Of a stretch of DNA of 64,000 nt, positions 7,920 to 18,405 are shown one piece after another. The stretch spans positions 980,631-1,044,630 of the forward strand of contig QFDA01000001.1 of the NCBI GenBank assembly GCA_003130815.1, written 5' to 3'. Position 1 is the stretch's first letter, and every line of letters begins with the position of its first letter. This stretch comes from Bacteroidetes bacterium SCGC AAA795-G10 (GTDB taxonomy: Bacteria; Bacteroidota; Bacteroidia; Flavobacteriales; Flavobacteriaceae). Under the pieces are notes generated by a model, which saw nothing but the letters and a program-made list of their open reading frames with translations, did not search any database and was not told where the DNA came from. The position numbers were made by a program, and so were the translations under genes.

Positions 7920-9104
7920 TTATTTCAATGCTGATGAAATTCTTTCAATAGCTAAGCGAATTTTTTCTTCAGACGCAGCGTATGAAATTCTAATACAATT
8001 TCCATTTCCAAATGCTTCACCAGTTACTGTTGCAACGTGTGCTTTTTCCAAAAGGTATAGAGCAAAATCAGTGGCATTTTTAATTTTTTTACCATTTAGA
8101 ACTTTTCCAAAATAAGAAGAAACATCTGGAAATACATAAAAGGCTCCACTAGGTTTATTTAATTTTATTCCAGGAATATCTTTAAGTAATTTGATAATAA
8201 TTTCTCTTCTTTTTGCAAATTCATCTATCATGTATTGAATTTTTGTTATTGGTTCGTTGAGAGCAGTAATGGTAGCCCTCTGAGCAATACAATTGGCTCC
8301 AGATGTAATTTGACCTTGCATCTTATTACATGCTTTAGCGATCCATTCGGGTGCCCCAATGTATCCAATTCTCCAGCCAGTCATTGCAAAAGCTTTTGCA
8401 ACTCCATTTACAGTAATTGTTCTATCGTAAAGGTCGGGTATTCCTGCAATACTAAAATGAGGAGTACCGTAATTTATATGTTCGTAAATTTCATCGGAAA
8501 GAATATAAACATCTGGATATTTTTTTAAAATTTCACCCATAGCTTCAAGTTCTTTTTTAGTATAAATTGTTCCGCTTGGGTTATTTGGTGAGTTAAACAT
8601 TACAAGCTTAGTCTTTGAATTAATAGATCCTTCCAATTGTTCTGGTGAAATTTTAAAATCATTTTCAATAGTTGAGGGAATTATAACTGATTTTGCTTCT
8701 GCAAGTGTAGCTATTGCAGAATAGCTGACCCAATATGGTGCTGGTAATAAAACCTCATCTCCAGGATTTAAAAGTACCATACAGACATTAGCAATTGATT
8801 GTTTGGCACCAGTAGAAACTACTATTTGAGATGGTTTATATTGGATGTTATTATCCCTTTTAAATTTTTTACATATCGCTTCTTTTAAATCAGCATAACC
8901 GTCAACTGGAGAATATGAATTCCAATTTTCTTCAACAGCATTTATTGCAGCTTGCTTTATAAATTCAGGTGTGTTGAAATCTGGTTCACCAAGACTAAGA
9001 CCGATAACATCAACTCCCTTACTCTTCAATTCTCTTGCTTTAGAAGCCATTGCAAGGGTTGCAGATACTGGTAAACTATTAATTCTTTCTGATAGTATAT
9101 CCAT
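7920..9104 (-). CDS. Aspartate/aromatic-type class I aminotransferase
   Basis: GLSLGEPDFNTPEFI, SYSPVDGYADLKEAI, NSPNNPSGTIY, NGVAKAFAMTGWRIGY. Confidence 0.88.
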   Translation of the reverse strand: MDILSERINSLPVSATLAMASKARELKSKGVDVIGLSLGEPDFNTPEFIKQAAINAVEENWNSYSPVDGYADLKEAICKKFKRDNNIQYKPSQIVVSTGAKQSIANVCMVLLNPGDEVLLPAPYWVSYSAIATLAEAKSVIIPSTIENDFKISPEQLEGSINSKTKLVMFNSPNNPSGTIYTKKELEAMGEILKKYPDVYILSDEIYEHINYGTPHFSIAGIPDLYDRTITVNGVAKAFAMTGWRIGYIGAPEWIAKACNKMQGQITSGANCIAQRATITALNEPITKIQYMIDEFAKRREIIIKLLKDIPGIKLNKPSGAFYVFPDVSSYFGKVLNGKKIKNATDFALYLLEKAHVATVTGEAFGNGNCIRISYAASEEKIRLAIERISSALK

Positions 9105-9107
9105 ATT

Positions 9108-10205
9108 TTAAAAACTTTTTTTTGCTCCCATTTTTTTTAAAAATTTAAAGTGTGAAAATAAGGCACTTCTAGTTGTTTTATGTTCATTATAAGGGAGATT
9201 AAATTCTGCTGCAGTTTTTTTTACAATTATACTAATTTCAGAGTAGTGAATATGGCTTATATGTGGGAAAAAATGGTGTTCAATTTGATGATTTAAACCT
9301 CCGGTAAACCAGTTGATTAAACTATTATTTGTTGAAAAATTTACAGTTGTCATAAGTTGGTGTATTGCCCAAGTATTTTTCATTGTACCAGTTTCATGAG
9401 CCTTAAACATTTTAGTATCCTCCATAACGTGGGCAAGTTGGAATACTAAACTCAAAATAAGACCTGCTGTGTAATGCATCAAGATGAATCCAAGCACAAT
9501 GCTCCACCATTTGATTTTTAAAAAAATAATCGGGAGTATTAACCAGAATAAAAAATAAAAAATTTTAGAAATTATTAAACCGATCCATTGCAGATTAGGA
9601 GATTTACTGTCAGTATAGGTTATTTTTCTTGAAGTGTAATTCTTCAATTGATGAAAATCGTCGTAAACTGCCCATTTTAGTGTTAAAAGCCCGTATAAAA
9701 AAATGAAATAAAATTGTTGGAATCTGTGAAAAGGAAACCACTTAGAGTATTGTGAAAACCTTAAGATGCCACCAGTATCAATATCCTCGTCATGACCATG
9801 AATATTTGTATATGTATGGTGTAAAATGTTATGTTGCACCTTCCAATTAAAAACATTTCCAGCTAAAATATAAATGCTACCACCCATAATTTTGTTTACC
9901 CATTTATATTTTGAGTAGGAACCATGATTTCCATCATGCATGACATTCATACCAACACCTGCCATTCCAACACCCATCAAAACACACATGAAAAATTTGA
10001 TCCATAAGCTAAAATCGATTAGATGAAATAAAATATATGGTGTAAAAAGTATTGAAAACATAATTAGTGTTTTTAAATGTAGTTTCCAATTCCCTGTTTT
10101 TTGTATTTTCTTTTTTTTAAAATAATCATTAACCCTATTATTTAAAGTTTTAAAAAATTTTTTGGGATCTTCGCGAGAAAAACGTAGACTTTGCTTAGAG
10201 TTCAT
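9108..10205 (-). CDS. Fatty acid desaturase (acyl-CoA/linoleoyl-type membrane desaturase)
   Basis: Three His boxes: HDGNHGS, HHTYTN (HNILHH), HQIEHHFFP. ATG 10205 preferred over TTG 10226. Confidence 0.88.
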   Translation of the reverse strand: MNSKQSLRFSREDPKKFFKTLNNRVNDYFKKKKIQKTGNWKLHLKTLIMFSILFTPYILFHLIDFSLWIKFFMCVLMGVGMAGVGMNVMHDGNHGSYSKYKWVNKIMGGSIYILAGNVFNWKVQHNILHHTYTNIHGHDEDIDTGGILRFSQYSKWFPFHRFQQFYFIFLYGLLTLKWAVYDDFHQLKNYTSRKITYTDSKSPNLQWIGLIISKIFYFLFWLILPIIFLKIKWWSIVLGFILMHYTAGLILSLVFQLAHVMEDTKMFKAHETGTMKNTWAIHQLMTTVNFSTNNSLINWFTGGLNHQIEHHFFPHISHIHYSEISIIVKKTAAEFNLPYNEHKTTRSALFSHFKFLKKMGAKKSF

Positions 10206-10271
10206 ATATTTTTTAGTTTCATACAAATTAAATTAAAATTTAATTTCTAATAAGCATAAATAAAAAAAGTT

Positions 10272-10889
10272 GTGGAAAACATTATTAATTACTTTCCAAA
10301 TTTATCTGAGAAACAGCTTTTTCAATTTAGAGCTCTTTTACCATTATATTCAAAATGGAATTCTAGAATAAACCTGATATCAAGAAAAGATATGGATCAT
10401 TTTTACATACGTCATGTTCTTCACTCATTAGGAATTTCAAAAATTATTTCCTTTATACCACAGACCAAAATTTTGGACTTTGGCACTGGAGGTGGATTTC
10501 CTGGAATTCCTTTAGCAATTTTGTTTCCTGATGTGATATTTTATTTAGTTGATAGTGTTGGAAAAAAAATAAGTGTAGTTCAAAAAATATCAGACGAAAT
10601 AGGATTACAAAATGTTCATATACAAACCATACGCGGAGAGCAATTTTCAAAAAAAACTGATTTTATTATATGTCGTGCAGTTTCAAGAATGGATATTTTT
10701 GTGCCATGGGTTAAAAATAAAATAAACTCAAAAAGTAAAAATAAGATTAATAATGGCATACTCTATTTGAAGGGAGGCGACTTAAAGGATGAATTAGCAC
10801 TATTTCCAAGATCAATTGTATATAATTTAAATACTTATTTTGATAATTCATTTTTTGAAACAAAAAAGCTTGTGTACTTACCCCTCTGA
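10272..10889 (+). CDS. rsmG: 16S rRNA (guanine527-N7)-methyltransferase
   Basis: KWNSRINLISRKD, HVLHSL, ILDFGTGGGFPGIPLAILFPDV; GTG start. Confidence 0.9.
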   Translation: MENIINYFPNLSEKQLFQFRALLPLYSKWNSRINLISRKDMDHFYIRHVLHSLGISKIISFIPQTKILDFGTGGGFPGIPLAILFPDVIFYLVDSVGKKISVVQKISDEIGLQNVHIQTIRGEQFSKKTDFIICRAVSRMDIFVPWVKNKINSKSKNKINNGILYLKGGDLKDELALFPRSIVYNLNTYFDNSFFETKKLVYLPL

Positions 10890-10907
10890 AAAAACGATAT
10901 TTATCGA

Positions 10908-12533
10908 TTAATCCAGAAACGGATATCTATAATCTGATGCAGGAACAAATGTTTCTTTTATAAGTCTTGGTGAAACCCATTTGATAAGATTAAAAATTGA
11001 ACCTGCTTTATCGTTTGTTCCTGATCCACGAGCACCCCCAAAAGGTTGTTGTCCAACAACAGCTCCTGTTGGTTTGTCATTAATATAGATATTACCGGCA
11101 CTGTTTTCTAAAATAGATAAGGCTTCGTTTAACGCATATCTATCTTTTGAATATATAGCTCCAGTTAACGCATATTCTGAAGTTTGATCAATAATTTTAA
11201 GAGTTTGAATCCAATTTTCATCGTCAAAACAGTAAATTGTAACAAGAGGTCCAAACAATTCCTTGGTCATTGTTTCATATTGATGATCTTCAGTTAATAC
11301 AACAGTAGGCTCAATAAAAAAACCTTTAGTGTCATCATAATTACCCCCAACTATAATTTTAGCTTCTTTGTCATTTTCTATCTTTTGTATAGTTGCAACT
11401 ATCCTGTCAAATGCTTCTTTATGAATTACTGCTGTAATAAAGTTTTTAAAGTTTTCAGGTGGGCCCATTGAAATAGTTTTTAAATCAGATTTAATAAGTC
11501 TGATTATTTCATCAGCGATTGATTTTGGAATATAGATTCGTGACGCAGCTGAACATTTTTGACCTTGAAATTCAAAAGCACCTCTAACTATACTGGTGGC
11601 AACTTCTTTCGGGTCAGCCGAAGGGTGTGCTACAATAAAATCCTTTCCACCTGTCTCACCAACGATTCTCGGATACGATTTATATTTACCAATATTTTCA
11701 CCTATTTTTTTCCAGATACCTCTAAAGACATTTGTTGATCCTGTAAAGTGAAGGCCAGAAAAATCTTTATTTTCAATTATAGTATCAGTTATCATCTCAG
11801 GATCTCCAAAAACCATATTAATTACTCCATCTGGCAAACCTGACTCTCTAAAAATATCCATTATAATTTTTGCAGAAAAAATTTGATAATCGCTAGGTTT
11901 CCATACAACTACATTACCCATCAATGCTGCACTCGCAGGCAAATTACCGGCAATAGCTGTAAAATTAAATGGACTTATCGCATAGACAAAACCTTCTAAA
12001 GGACGGTACTCTAATCGATTCCAAACCCCAGAGGTATTTTCTGGTTGTTTATCATAGATATCACGCATAAACTGAACATTAAATCTTAAAAAGTCAATAA
12101 ATTCGCAAGCAGCGTCAATCTCAGCCTGATAAATAGTTTTTGATTGTGCGATCATAGTAGCGGCATTTATTTTATAGCGATAAGGTCCTGCAACTAAATT
12201 TGCGGCTTTTAGAAAAATAGCAGCCCTTGATTCCCATGGCATTTTACTCCACTTTTTCTTTGCCTCTAAAGCACAATCAATTGCAGTTTCAATATTTTTT
12301 TTATTCGCTTTATGATAAACGCCCAGTTTGTGTTGATGATTGTGTGGGGGGCACATGAAGGAAGTATCACCTGTTTTCACATCTTTATCTCCAATTCTCA
12401 TTTTAATTTCTACTGGATTTTCTAAAAGAGTTTTATATTGTTCTAAAACTTCTTTTTTTTCTTTACTTCCCGGTCTGTAGGTTAAAATAGGTTCGTTTTT
12501 AGCTATCGGAACTTTTGAAATAATATTTGACAT
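10908..12533 (-). CDS. pruA: L-glutamate gamma-semialdehyde (1-pyrroline-5-carboxylate) dehydrogenase
   Basis: ALDH family; NFTAIAGNLPASAALMGNVVVWKPS, ETGGKDFIVAH, FEFQGQKCSAASRIYIP, GQQPFGGARGSGTNDKAG. Confidence 0.92.
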   Translation of the reverse strand: MSNIISKVPIAKNEPILTYRPGSKEKKEVLEQYKTLLENPVEIKMRIGDKDVKTGDTSFMCPPHNHQHKLGVYHKANKKNIETAIDCALEAKKKWSKMPWESRAAIFLKAANLVAGPYRYKINAATMIAQSKTIYQAEIDAACEFIDFLRFNVQFMRDIYDKQPENTSGVWNRLEYRPLEGFVYAISPFNFTAIAGNLPASAALMGNVVVWKPSDYQIFSAKIIMDIFRESGLPDGVINMVFGDPEMITDTIIENKDFSGLHFTGSTNVFRGIWKKIGENIGKYKSYPRIVGETGGKDFIVAHPSADPKEVATSIVRGAFEFQGQKCSAASRIYIPKSIADEIIRLIKSDLKTISMGPPENFKNFITAVIHKEAFDRIVATIQKIENDKEAKIIVGGNYDDTKGFFIEPTVVLTEDHQYETMTKELFGPLVTIYCFDDENWIQTLKIIDQTSEYALTGAIYSKDRYALNEALSILENSAGNIYINDKPTGAVVGQQPFGGARGSGTNDKAGSIFNLIKWVSPRLIKETFVPASDYRYPFLD

Positions 12534-12582
12534 ACAATTTTGTTAAAAAGCTTATTTTAAAAATAAATTTGAAAAAATTTTA

Positions 12583-12969
12583 TTAGTTTAATATGTGCGG
12601 AGCATTTAATTTAAAGTATGGAATGTGGACGTTAAACCTTTGTGCAGTACTAAAATTAATCATCGTAAAAATACCAGACATAACAGCCATTGGTGATGTG
12701 AGTAAACTTCCTGATTGGTATTTGTGAATATCTCCCGGCTTAAGTATGGGTTTTTTACCAACAATGCCTACCCCATTAATGTAAGAGGGTCTAATTATAG
12801 CTTCATTTATTTTCCAATGTCTTGTCAGGAGTTGAACGACATGCTTACTTTGATTCTCAATAGTGATGTAATATTTAAATGCATAATTTAGGATGTTTTC
12901 TTTTAGAAAACTGCCCTCAAATTTAGTCTGAACTGAAACCTTAATACCAGCTGTAATTTGTTGTATCAC
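12583..12969 (-). CDS. apaG: ApaG family protein
   Basis: YYITIENQSKHVVQLLTRHWKI, GVVG-like GVGIVGKKPILKPG, YQSGSLLTSPMAVMSGIF. Confidence 0.9.
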   Translation of the reverse strand: MIQQITAGIKVSVQTKFEGSFLKENILNYAFKYYITIENQSKHVVQLLTRHWKINEAIIRPSYINGVGIVGKKPILKPGDIHKYQSGSLLTSPMAVMSGIFTMINFSTAQRFNVHIPYFKLNAPHILN

Positions 12970-13023
12970 TAATATTTACCATAAGAATAATATTAAAGGT
13001 AACAAAAACTCTATTAAAAAATA

Positions 13024-14268
13024 TCAATTTTGAAGGTTAAAAGAATTGCACTCGCTAACACCAATTAAAGAGTCATATTGTGCCCCAATATTCCTGTAAT
13101 AGGCAAGTACCAAATACTCATTTTCAGTCAAAGCATATGAACCACTTATGCCATTTAGTAAAATTCTTTCTTTTTCTCGTATTATGTATTTGTAATTATA
13201 AAAACCTTGTTTTAGTAAAATTATACCCTCATATATTCCTAAAGAAGGATTAAAGTACATACGATTTAAGTCACTAATTTTATAGTTATTAAATCCCCCA
13301 TAAACATATATTTCACCATCACTAATCTTTCTGTCACTTGCTAAACTAAAATAAACATAGCTATAATCTGCCTCATTATCTGGATTGCTTGGCCTCATAG
13401 TGTTTCTTATTTCAAAACCTCCATTTATATCTTGACTGTACGAATAATTCTTATAAATCCGAGGGATGTCAATATTGAGATATATTTCATAAAGTTCTGA
13501 CTTATTTGTATAGCTAATATTTGGTGTAGATATCCTTAAATCTTTGGAGTCAAAAAAATAAAATTCATTACCTCCTTCAAATTGAGAGGGACTTTCGTAA
13601 AAATATTGAAGAGTTCTACCTGACAAATATTGAGGTTTTAATCCTTGAATTTGATTATACCATTGCCTGTTTTGAATTAAATGCACAAACAAGTTTTTTT
13701 CTGGATTTCTAAAAGTGCCCTTTAACGGGGTTATTGAAAAATGAATTGACTGGTGAGTATTGAATCGGTCCATGTTTTGTGGACGATTTACAGATGAACT
13801 TACACTTGCCAATTCTTCATAAATACAAAATCTTCTTGAAAACACAAGCTCGTCGTATGAGTTAAAAACTTTAATAAGATAATTTCCACTAATAATCAGA
13901 CTAACATTTTTATTTGGGATTTCTAAACGGTAATGAGTGTAGCTTTGTAAAGTATTGAAAGAATTAATATGGTTGTCTATTCTTACATTGTCGTATCCAT
14001 TTAAATACTCACTTTTTAAAAGGTTTGAGGTCGTCCAGTCGTGATTGAAATGTTCTATTTTATAGTAATAATCGTTTTCGTTGCCGTTCAGATCATCAAA
14101 TACTAGGGTTATTTTTTCTCCTAATTTAGCTACTGGAAAGTTGTCAGTAATTTTTGCTCCGAAAAATTTTACAGTCTTTATGTTGTCTGGTTCGGGTAGC
14201 TCATAAATAATTTGGGAAATACATTGACTGAATATAAATGAACTAAAAAAAAAAAGTGTTTTTCTCAT
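13024..14268 (-). CDS. DUF5103 domain-containing secreted protein
   Basis: Signal peptide; VTLVFDDLNGNENDYYYKIEHFNHDWTTSNLLKSEYLNGYDN pattern typical of flavobacterial DUF5103. Confidence 0.7.
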   Translation of the reverse strand: MRKTLFFFSSFIFSQCISQIIYELPEPDNIKTVKFFGAKITDNFPVAKLGEKITLVFDDLNGNENDYYYKIEHFNHDWTTSNLLKSEYLNGYDNVRIDNHINSFNTLQSYTHYRLEIPNKNVSLIISGNYLIKVFNSYDELVFSRRFCIYEELASVSSSVNRPQNMDRFNTHQSIHFSITPLKGTFRNPEKNLFVHLIQNRQWYNQIQGLKPQYLSGRTLQYFYESPSQFEGGNEFYFFDSKDLRISTPNISYTNKSELYEIYLNIDIPRIYKNYSYSQDINGGFEIRNTMRPSNPDNEADYSYVYFSLASDRKISDGEIYVYGGFNNYKISDLNRMYFNPSLGIYEGIILLKQGFYNYKYIIREKERILLNGISGSYALTENEYLVLAYYRNIGAQYDSLIGVSECNSFNLQN

Positions 14269-14382
14269 TACAAGTAAAATTATATGTTCATCCTCTGACC
14301 ACCAAATTGCATGTTATTTAAAAAAAGATTGAACACTTATTTAGAATTAATATAAATAAGCTATTTCCCTGGTTATTTGTTT

Positions 14383-14411
14383 TTTGTAGAAGTGTTTAGT
14401 TATTAAATTTG
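14383..14411 (+). promoter_or_regulatory. Putative Bacteroidetes-type promoter of the nqr operon (TTTG 14383-14386, N17, TAAATTTG 14404-14411)
   Basis: Consensus match, 25 bp upstream of nqrA ATG. Confidence 0.55.
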
Positions 14412-14435
14412 ATATGATTTTATGAATTAGATTTA

Positions 14436-15794
14436 ATGGAAGTGATAAAGGATATTCGAACACGTAAAGGTGCGAATCTCAACTTAAAAGGTGGTGCAGA
14501 AAAAATTTTAGATAAAACTATTTCACCTTTGAATTTTGCCATAAGGCCTGACGATTTTTTTGGAATAGCACCAAAACTTATTTTAAAGGAAGGCGCTCCT
14601 GTAAAATTAGGATCTCCAATTTTCTTCAGCAAAAAAAATCCAAACATAAAGTTTGTTTCACCTGTAGCTGGAACTATAACGAATGTTGTACGAGGTCCCA
14701 AAAGAAAAATAGAGAATATCATTATAAAGGCTTCTACTAAACAGGATTCTATCAAACATTCCGTTTCAGGGTGGGATAAAAAAAATCGTGATGACTTAAA
14801 GTCTTTACTTACTGGTAGCGGAAATTGGCCATTCATTCATCAAAGACCTTATGGCACTATTGCCAATCCGACAGATACACCGAAGGCTATTTTTGTATCG
14901 ACTGTTAAAACAGACCCGTTACATGGTGATTTACAGTTTATTTTGAAAGATCAAAAAAATGATTTTCAGTTAGGTATCAACTTATTAAACAAATTGGTGG
15001 ACGAACCAGTTTTTTTAGGCGTAGATAAAGAATTTTCAGATTATTTCGAATCAATAGAAGGTGTTCAGCATTATACAGTTAGGGGCCCACACCCTGCTGG
15101 CAACTTAAGTTTACATATTCAAGAATTAACTCCACTAAATATTGGAGAACGTATTTGGACTGTAAACGCGGAAGATGTTGCTAATTTAGGTAGATTTCTA
15201 AATTCAGGAATTTTTTGTCCTAGGCGAACTATAGCAATATCTGGTAATGCAGTTGAAAATCCCAAATATTTCCAAACAACAATAGGTGCTGAGCTACAAC
15301 CATTTTTAAGAAAAGTTGGAACAATAGATAAAAAAATAAGAGTTATTAACGGTGACGTACTTACAGGAGACGATTCGACTTTTAACTGTTTTCTGGGATA
15401 TTTTAATAATCTAGTTACTGTAATACCTGAGGGTGATGAATACAGAATGTTTGGATGGCTTCCATTTGTAGATAACAATATTTTAAGTTTGTCTAACACA
15501 TCATTTTCAAGAGTTTTTAATAGAAAAGGATTTGATGTTAATACAAATTCAAATGGAGAGGAAAGGGCTTTAGTTGTTACAGGTGAAATGGAAAAATTAT
15601 TTCCATTAGAAATTTATCCAATGCAACTTTTAAAAGCATGTATGGTGGGTGATATTGAAAAAATGGAAGCTCTAGGAATTTATGAAGTTGTACCTGAGGA
15701 CTTTGGATTGATAGATTATTCAAATACTTCAAAGATCGAAGCTCAAGAAATTATTAGGGAAGGAATAGAGTTAATGATTAATGAGGTAGATTAA
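14436..15794 (+). CDS. nqrA: Na(+)-translocating NADH-quinone reductase subunit A
   Basis: Position and sequence: RPDDFFGIAPKLILKEGAPVKLGSPIFF, HPAGNLSLHIQELTPLN, ALGIYEVVPEDFGLI. Confidence 0.95.
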   Translation: MEVIKDIRTRKGANLNLKGGAEKILDKTISPLNFAIRPDDFFGIAPKLILKEGAPVKLGSPIFFSKKNPNIKFVSPVAGTITNVVRGPKRKIENIIIKASTKQDSIKHSVSGWDKKNRDDLKSLLTGSGNWPFIHQRPYGTIANPTDTPKAIFVSTVKTDPLHGDLQFILKDQKNDFQLGINLLNKLVDEPVFLGVDKEFSDYFESIEGVQHYTVRGPHPAGNLSLHIQELTPLNIGERIWTVNAEDVANLGRFLNSGIFCPRRTIAISGNAVENPKYFQTTIGAELQPFLRKVGTIDKKIRVINGDVLTGDDSTFNCFLGYFNNLVTVIPEGDEYRMFGWLPFVDNNILSLSNTSFSRVFNRKGFDVNTNSNGEERALVVTGEMEKLFPLEIYPMQLLKACMVGDIEKMEALGIYEVVPEDFGLIDYSNTSKIEAQEIIREGIELMINEVD

Positions 15795-15804
15795 AAAAAT
15801 ACAT

Positions 15805-16968
15805 ATGAATTTAATAAGAAAAAGTTTAGATAAAATAAAAAAACCATTTGGAAAAGGACAAAAGCTAGAAAAGTTTGCGCCTGCAATAAATGCTTTTGAC
15901 ACATTTTTATTTGTTCCTAACCATACAACAAAAAAAGGGGCCCATATACGTGATGCCGTTGATCTCAAAAGAACTATGGTTACTGTTATAATAGCACTTT
16001 TACCTGCGCTATTATATGGTATATATAATACAGGATACCAATATTTAATTCAAACTGGGAGTCCTTTTACATTTCTAGAAGCTTTTATCCATGGAAGCTG
16101 GAAAATCGTACCAATGATAGTTGTTTCTTATGTTGTAGGATTATCAATAGAGTTCGGCTTTGCAGTTTATAGGGGCCATGAAGTAAATGAAGGCTATTTG
16201 GTTACAGGACTATTAATACCAATGATAATGCCTGTTGACATACCCCTTTGGATGGTTGGTTTATCAACTGCTTTTGCTGTATTGGTGGCTAAGGAGGCTT
16301 TCGGAGGAACAGGTATGAATATACTTAACCCGGCTCTCACAGCTAGAGCATTTGCATTTTTTGCTTATCCAACGTACATGTCGGGTAATAAAGTATGGGT
16401 TTCTGAAGCTACAAATATAGATGCAATTTCAGGTGAAACCATACTAGGAACTCTAGCTGCTGGAGGAAAAGTAAATTATTCTGCTATGGAAATGTTTCAA
16501 GGTTCAATACCAGGTTCGATAGCAGAAACTTCGACCTTATGGGTAGCTGTTGGTGCATTAATCTTAATTCTAACAGGTATAGGAAGTTGGCGAATAATCG
16601 TTGGGGGTATTTTAGGTGCGTCATTCATGGGCTTTTTATTTAATCTTTGGGCAGCAAATGAATTAATGAGCTTTTCTTGGATTAATCATCTTATAGTTGG
16701 AGGTTTTGCTTTTGGTATTGTATTTATGGCTACAGATCCAGTGTCAGCTGCCCAAACAAATCAAGGAAAATGGATATACGGTGTTTTGGTAGGAATTTTT
16801 TGTATAATGATTCGCGTTTTTAATCCTGCTTATCCAGAGGGAGTTATGCTTGCAATTTTGTTAATGAATGTATTTGCACCAACTATTGATCATTATGTAA
16901 TAAATAGAAATATTAAAAAGCGAAGGAAACGTTGGGAAACTTCTGTAAACCAACTTAAAACAATATAG
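15805..16968 (+). CDS. nqrB: Na(+)-translocating NADH-quinone reductase subunit B
   Basis: HIRDAVDLKRTMVTVIIALLPA, GLLIPMIMPVDIPLWMVGLSTAFAVLVAKEAFGGTGMNILNPALTARAF. Confidence 0.95.
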   Translation: MNLIRKSLDKIKKPFGKGQKLEKFAPAINAFDTFLFVPNHTTKKGAHIRDAVDLKRTMVTVIIALLPALLYGIYNTGYQYLIQTGSPFTFLEAFIHGSWKIVPMIVVSYVVGLSIEFGFAVYRGHEVNEGYLVTGLLIPMIMPVDIPLWMVGLSTAFAVLVAKEAFGGTGMNILNPALTARAFAFFAYPTYMSGNKVWVSEATNIDAISGETILGTLAAGGKVNYSAMEMFQGSIPGSIAETSTLWVAVGALILILTGIGSWRIIVGGILGASFMGFLFNLWAANELMSFSWINHLIVGGFAFGIVFMATDPVSAAQTNQGKWIYGVLVGIFCIMIRVFNPAYPEGVMLAILLMNVFAPTIDHYVINRNIKKRRKRWETSVNQLKTI

Positions 16969-17700
16969 ATGAATAGAGACAGTAACGTTTATACCTTTTT
17001 ATTTGCAACATTAATGGTTCTTATTGTAGCCTCTTCATTAGCTTTTACAGCAAGTTCACTTAAAGAGCGTCAAATATCAAACGTGCGTAAAGAAAAAATG
17101 CAAAATATCCTGGCTACAATTGGAATTGAAACTGAAAGAGAGGAGGCCGAGGCACTATATAATAAGTACATAACTGAAGAACTTACCCTGAAAGAAGATG
17201 GGAGTATTGATCCAGAGATAAATGCTTTTGACATCAAATTAAATAATGAATTGAGAAAGAGTTATTCGGACCAACGATTTCCTATTTATGTAGCTTCGGT
17301 TGAAGAAGAAAAATACTATGTTATCCCTTTGCGTGGAAAGGGACTTTGGGATGCAATATGGGGATATATCGCTTTAGAGGAAGATAAAAATACAATTAAA
17401 GGTGCAGTGTTTGATCATAAAGGTGAAACTGCTGGTCTTGGAGCTGAAATTACTCAGCAATGGTTTCAAAACCGTTTTTTGGGTGAAAAGGTTTTTGACC
17501 CTCAAGGCAATTTGGTTGGAATAAATGTATCTAAAACAAATAATGACCCCAAGGACTTAGACAAAGATGATCACGAAGTAGATGCAATATCTGGTGCAAC
17601 AATTACAGGTGACGGTGTAACAGATATGATCAAGGAGAGGTTGACACATTATCTGCCCTATTTGAAACAAGAAAAAAGCATTGTTGCATTATATAATTGA
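16969..17700 (+). CDS. nqrC: Na(+)-translocating NADH-quinone reductase subunit C
   Basis: GKGLWDAIWGYIALEEDKNTIKGAVFDHKGETAGLGAEI; flavinylation motif DAISGATITGDGVTDMI. Confidence 0.95.
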   Translation: MNRDSNVYTFLFATLMVLIVASSLAFTASSLKERQISNVRKEKMQNILATIGIETEREEAEALYNKYITEELTLKEDGSIDPEINAFDIKLNNELRKSYSDQRFPIYVASVEEEKYYVIPLRGKGLWDAIWGYIALEEDKNTIKGAVFDHKGETAGLGAEITQQWFQNRFLGEKVFDPQGNLVGINVSKTNNDPKDLDKDDHEVDAISGATITGDGVTDMIKERLTHYLPYLKQEKSIVALYN

Positions 17701-17704
17701 GTTA

Positions 17705-18400
17705 ATGAAAAATAAAAAAAGATTAAAAACAGAAACGACAAGTATTTTTTTTGTTAGTAAAGAGAAAGAGCCTCTTTTATCAAAAAAAAATCGGAAGCTG
17801 CTAACAGACCCAATGGATGACAACAATCCAATAACTGTTCAAGTATTAGGTATCTGTTCAGCACTTGCTATAACAGTTCAGTTAAAACCAGCATTAGTAA
17901 TGAGTATATCGGTTATGGCAGTTATGGCTGCGAGCAATGTAATCATATCCTTGCTAAGGAATCTTATACCAAACAGAATTAGAATAATTGTTCAGTTAGT
18001 TGTAGTTGCTTCTATGGTTATTCTAGTAGATCAAATTTTGAGAGCTTTTGCTTACGATGTAAGTAAAGAGCTATCCATCTTTATTGGTTTAATAATAACA
18101 AATTGTATTGTAATGGGAAGACTTGAAGCATTTGCTTTAGGTAACGGTGTTTGGAAATCATTTCTTGATGGTATCGGGAATGCAGCTGGATATGGTTTCA
18201 TTTTAATACTTGTTGCCTTTTTCAGAGAGCTGTTCGGTTCAGGAAAACTATTTGGCTATCAAGTTATCCCTGATTCATTTTATGAAATGGGCTATGTAAA
18301 TAATGGTTTAATGTTACTTTCTCCTATGGCACTAATTACTGTAGGTCTAATTATTTGGATTCAAAGATATCGTAACAGGATACTTATTGAAAAAAACTAG
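17705..18400 (+). CDS. nqrD: Na(+)-translocating NADH-quinone reductase subunit D
   Basis: [54 protein letters not shown] at 17705 preferred over TTG 17681. Confidence 0.95.
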   Translation: MKNKKRLKTETTSIFFVSKEKEPLLSKKNRKLLTDPMDDNNPITVQVLGICSALAITVQLKPALVMSISVMAVMAASNVIISLLRNLIPNRIRIIVQLVVVASMVILVDQILRAFAYDVSKELSIFIGLIITNCIVMGRLEAFALGNGVWKSFLDGIGNAAGYGFILILVAFFRELFGSGKLFGYQVIPDSFYEMGYVNNGLMLLSPMALITVGLIIWIQRYRNRILIEKN

Positions 18401-18405
18401 AGAAA

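Noticed and set aside
14420-15968. Minus-strand ORFs opposite nqrA/nqrB
   Set aside because: Shadow ORFs antisense to conserved genes; no domain content.
17681-17704. TTG start for nqrD overlapping nqrC
   Set aside because: ATG at 17705 just after the nqrC stop is the more plausible start; apparent N-terminal extension not considered novel.
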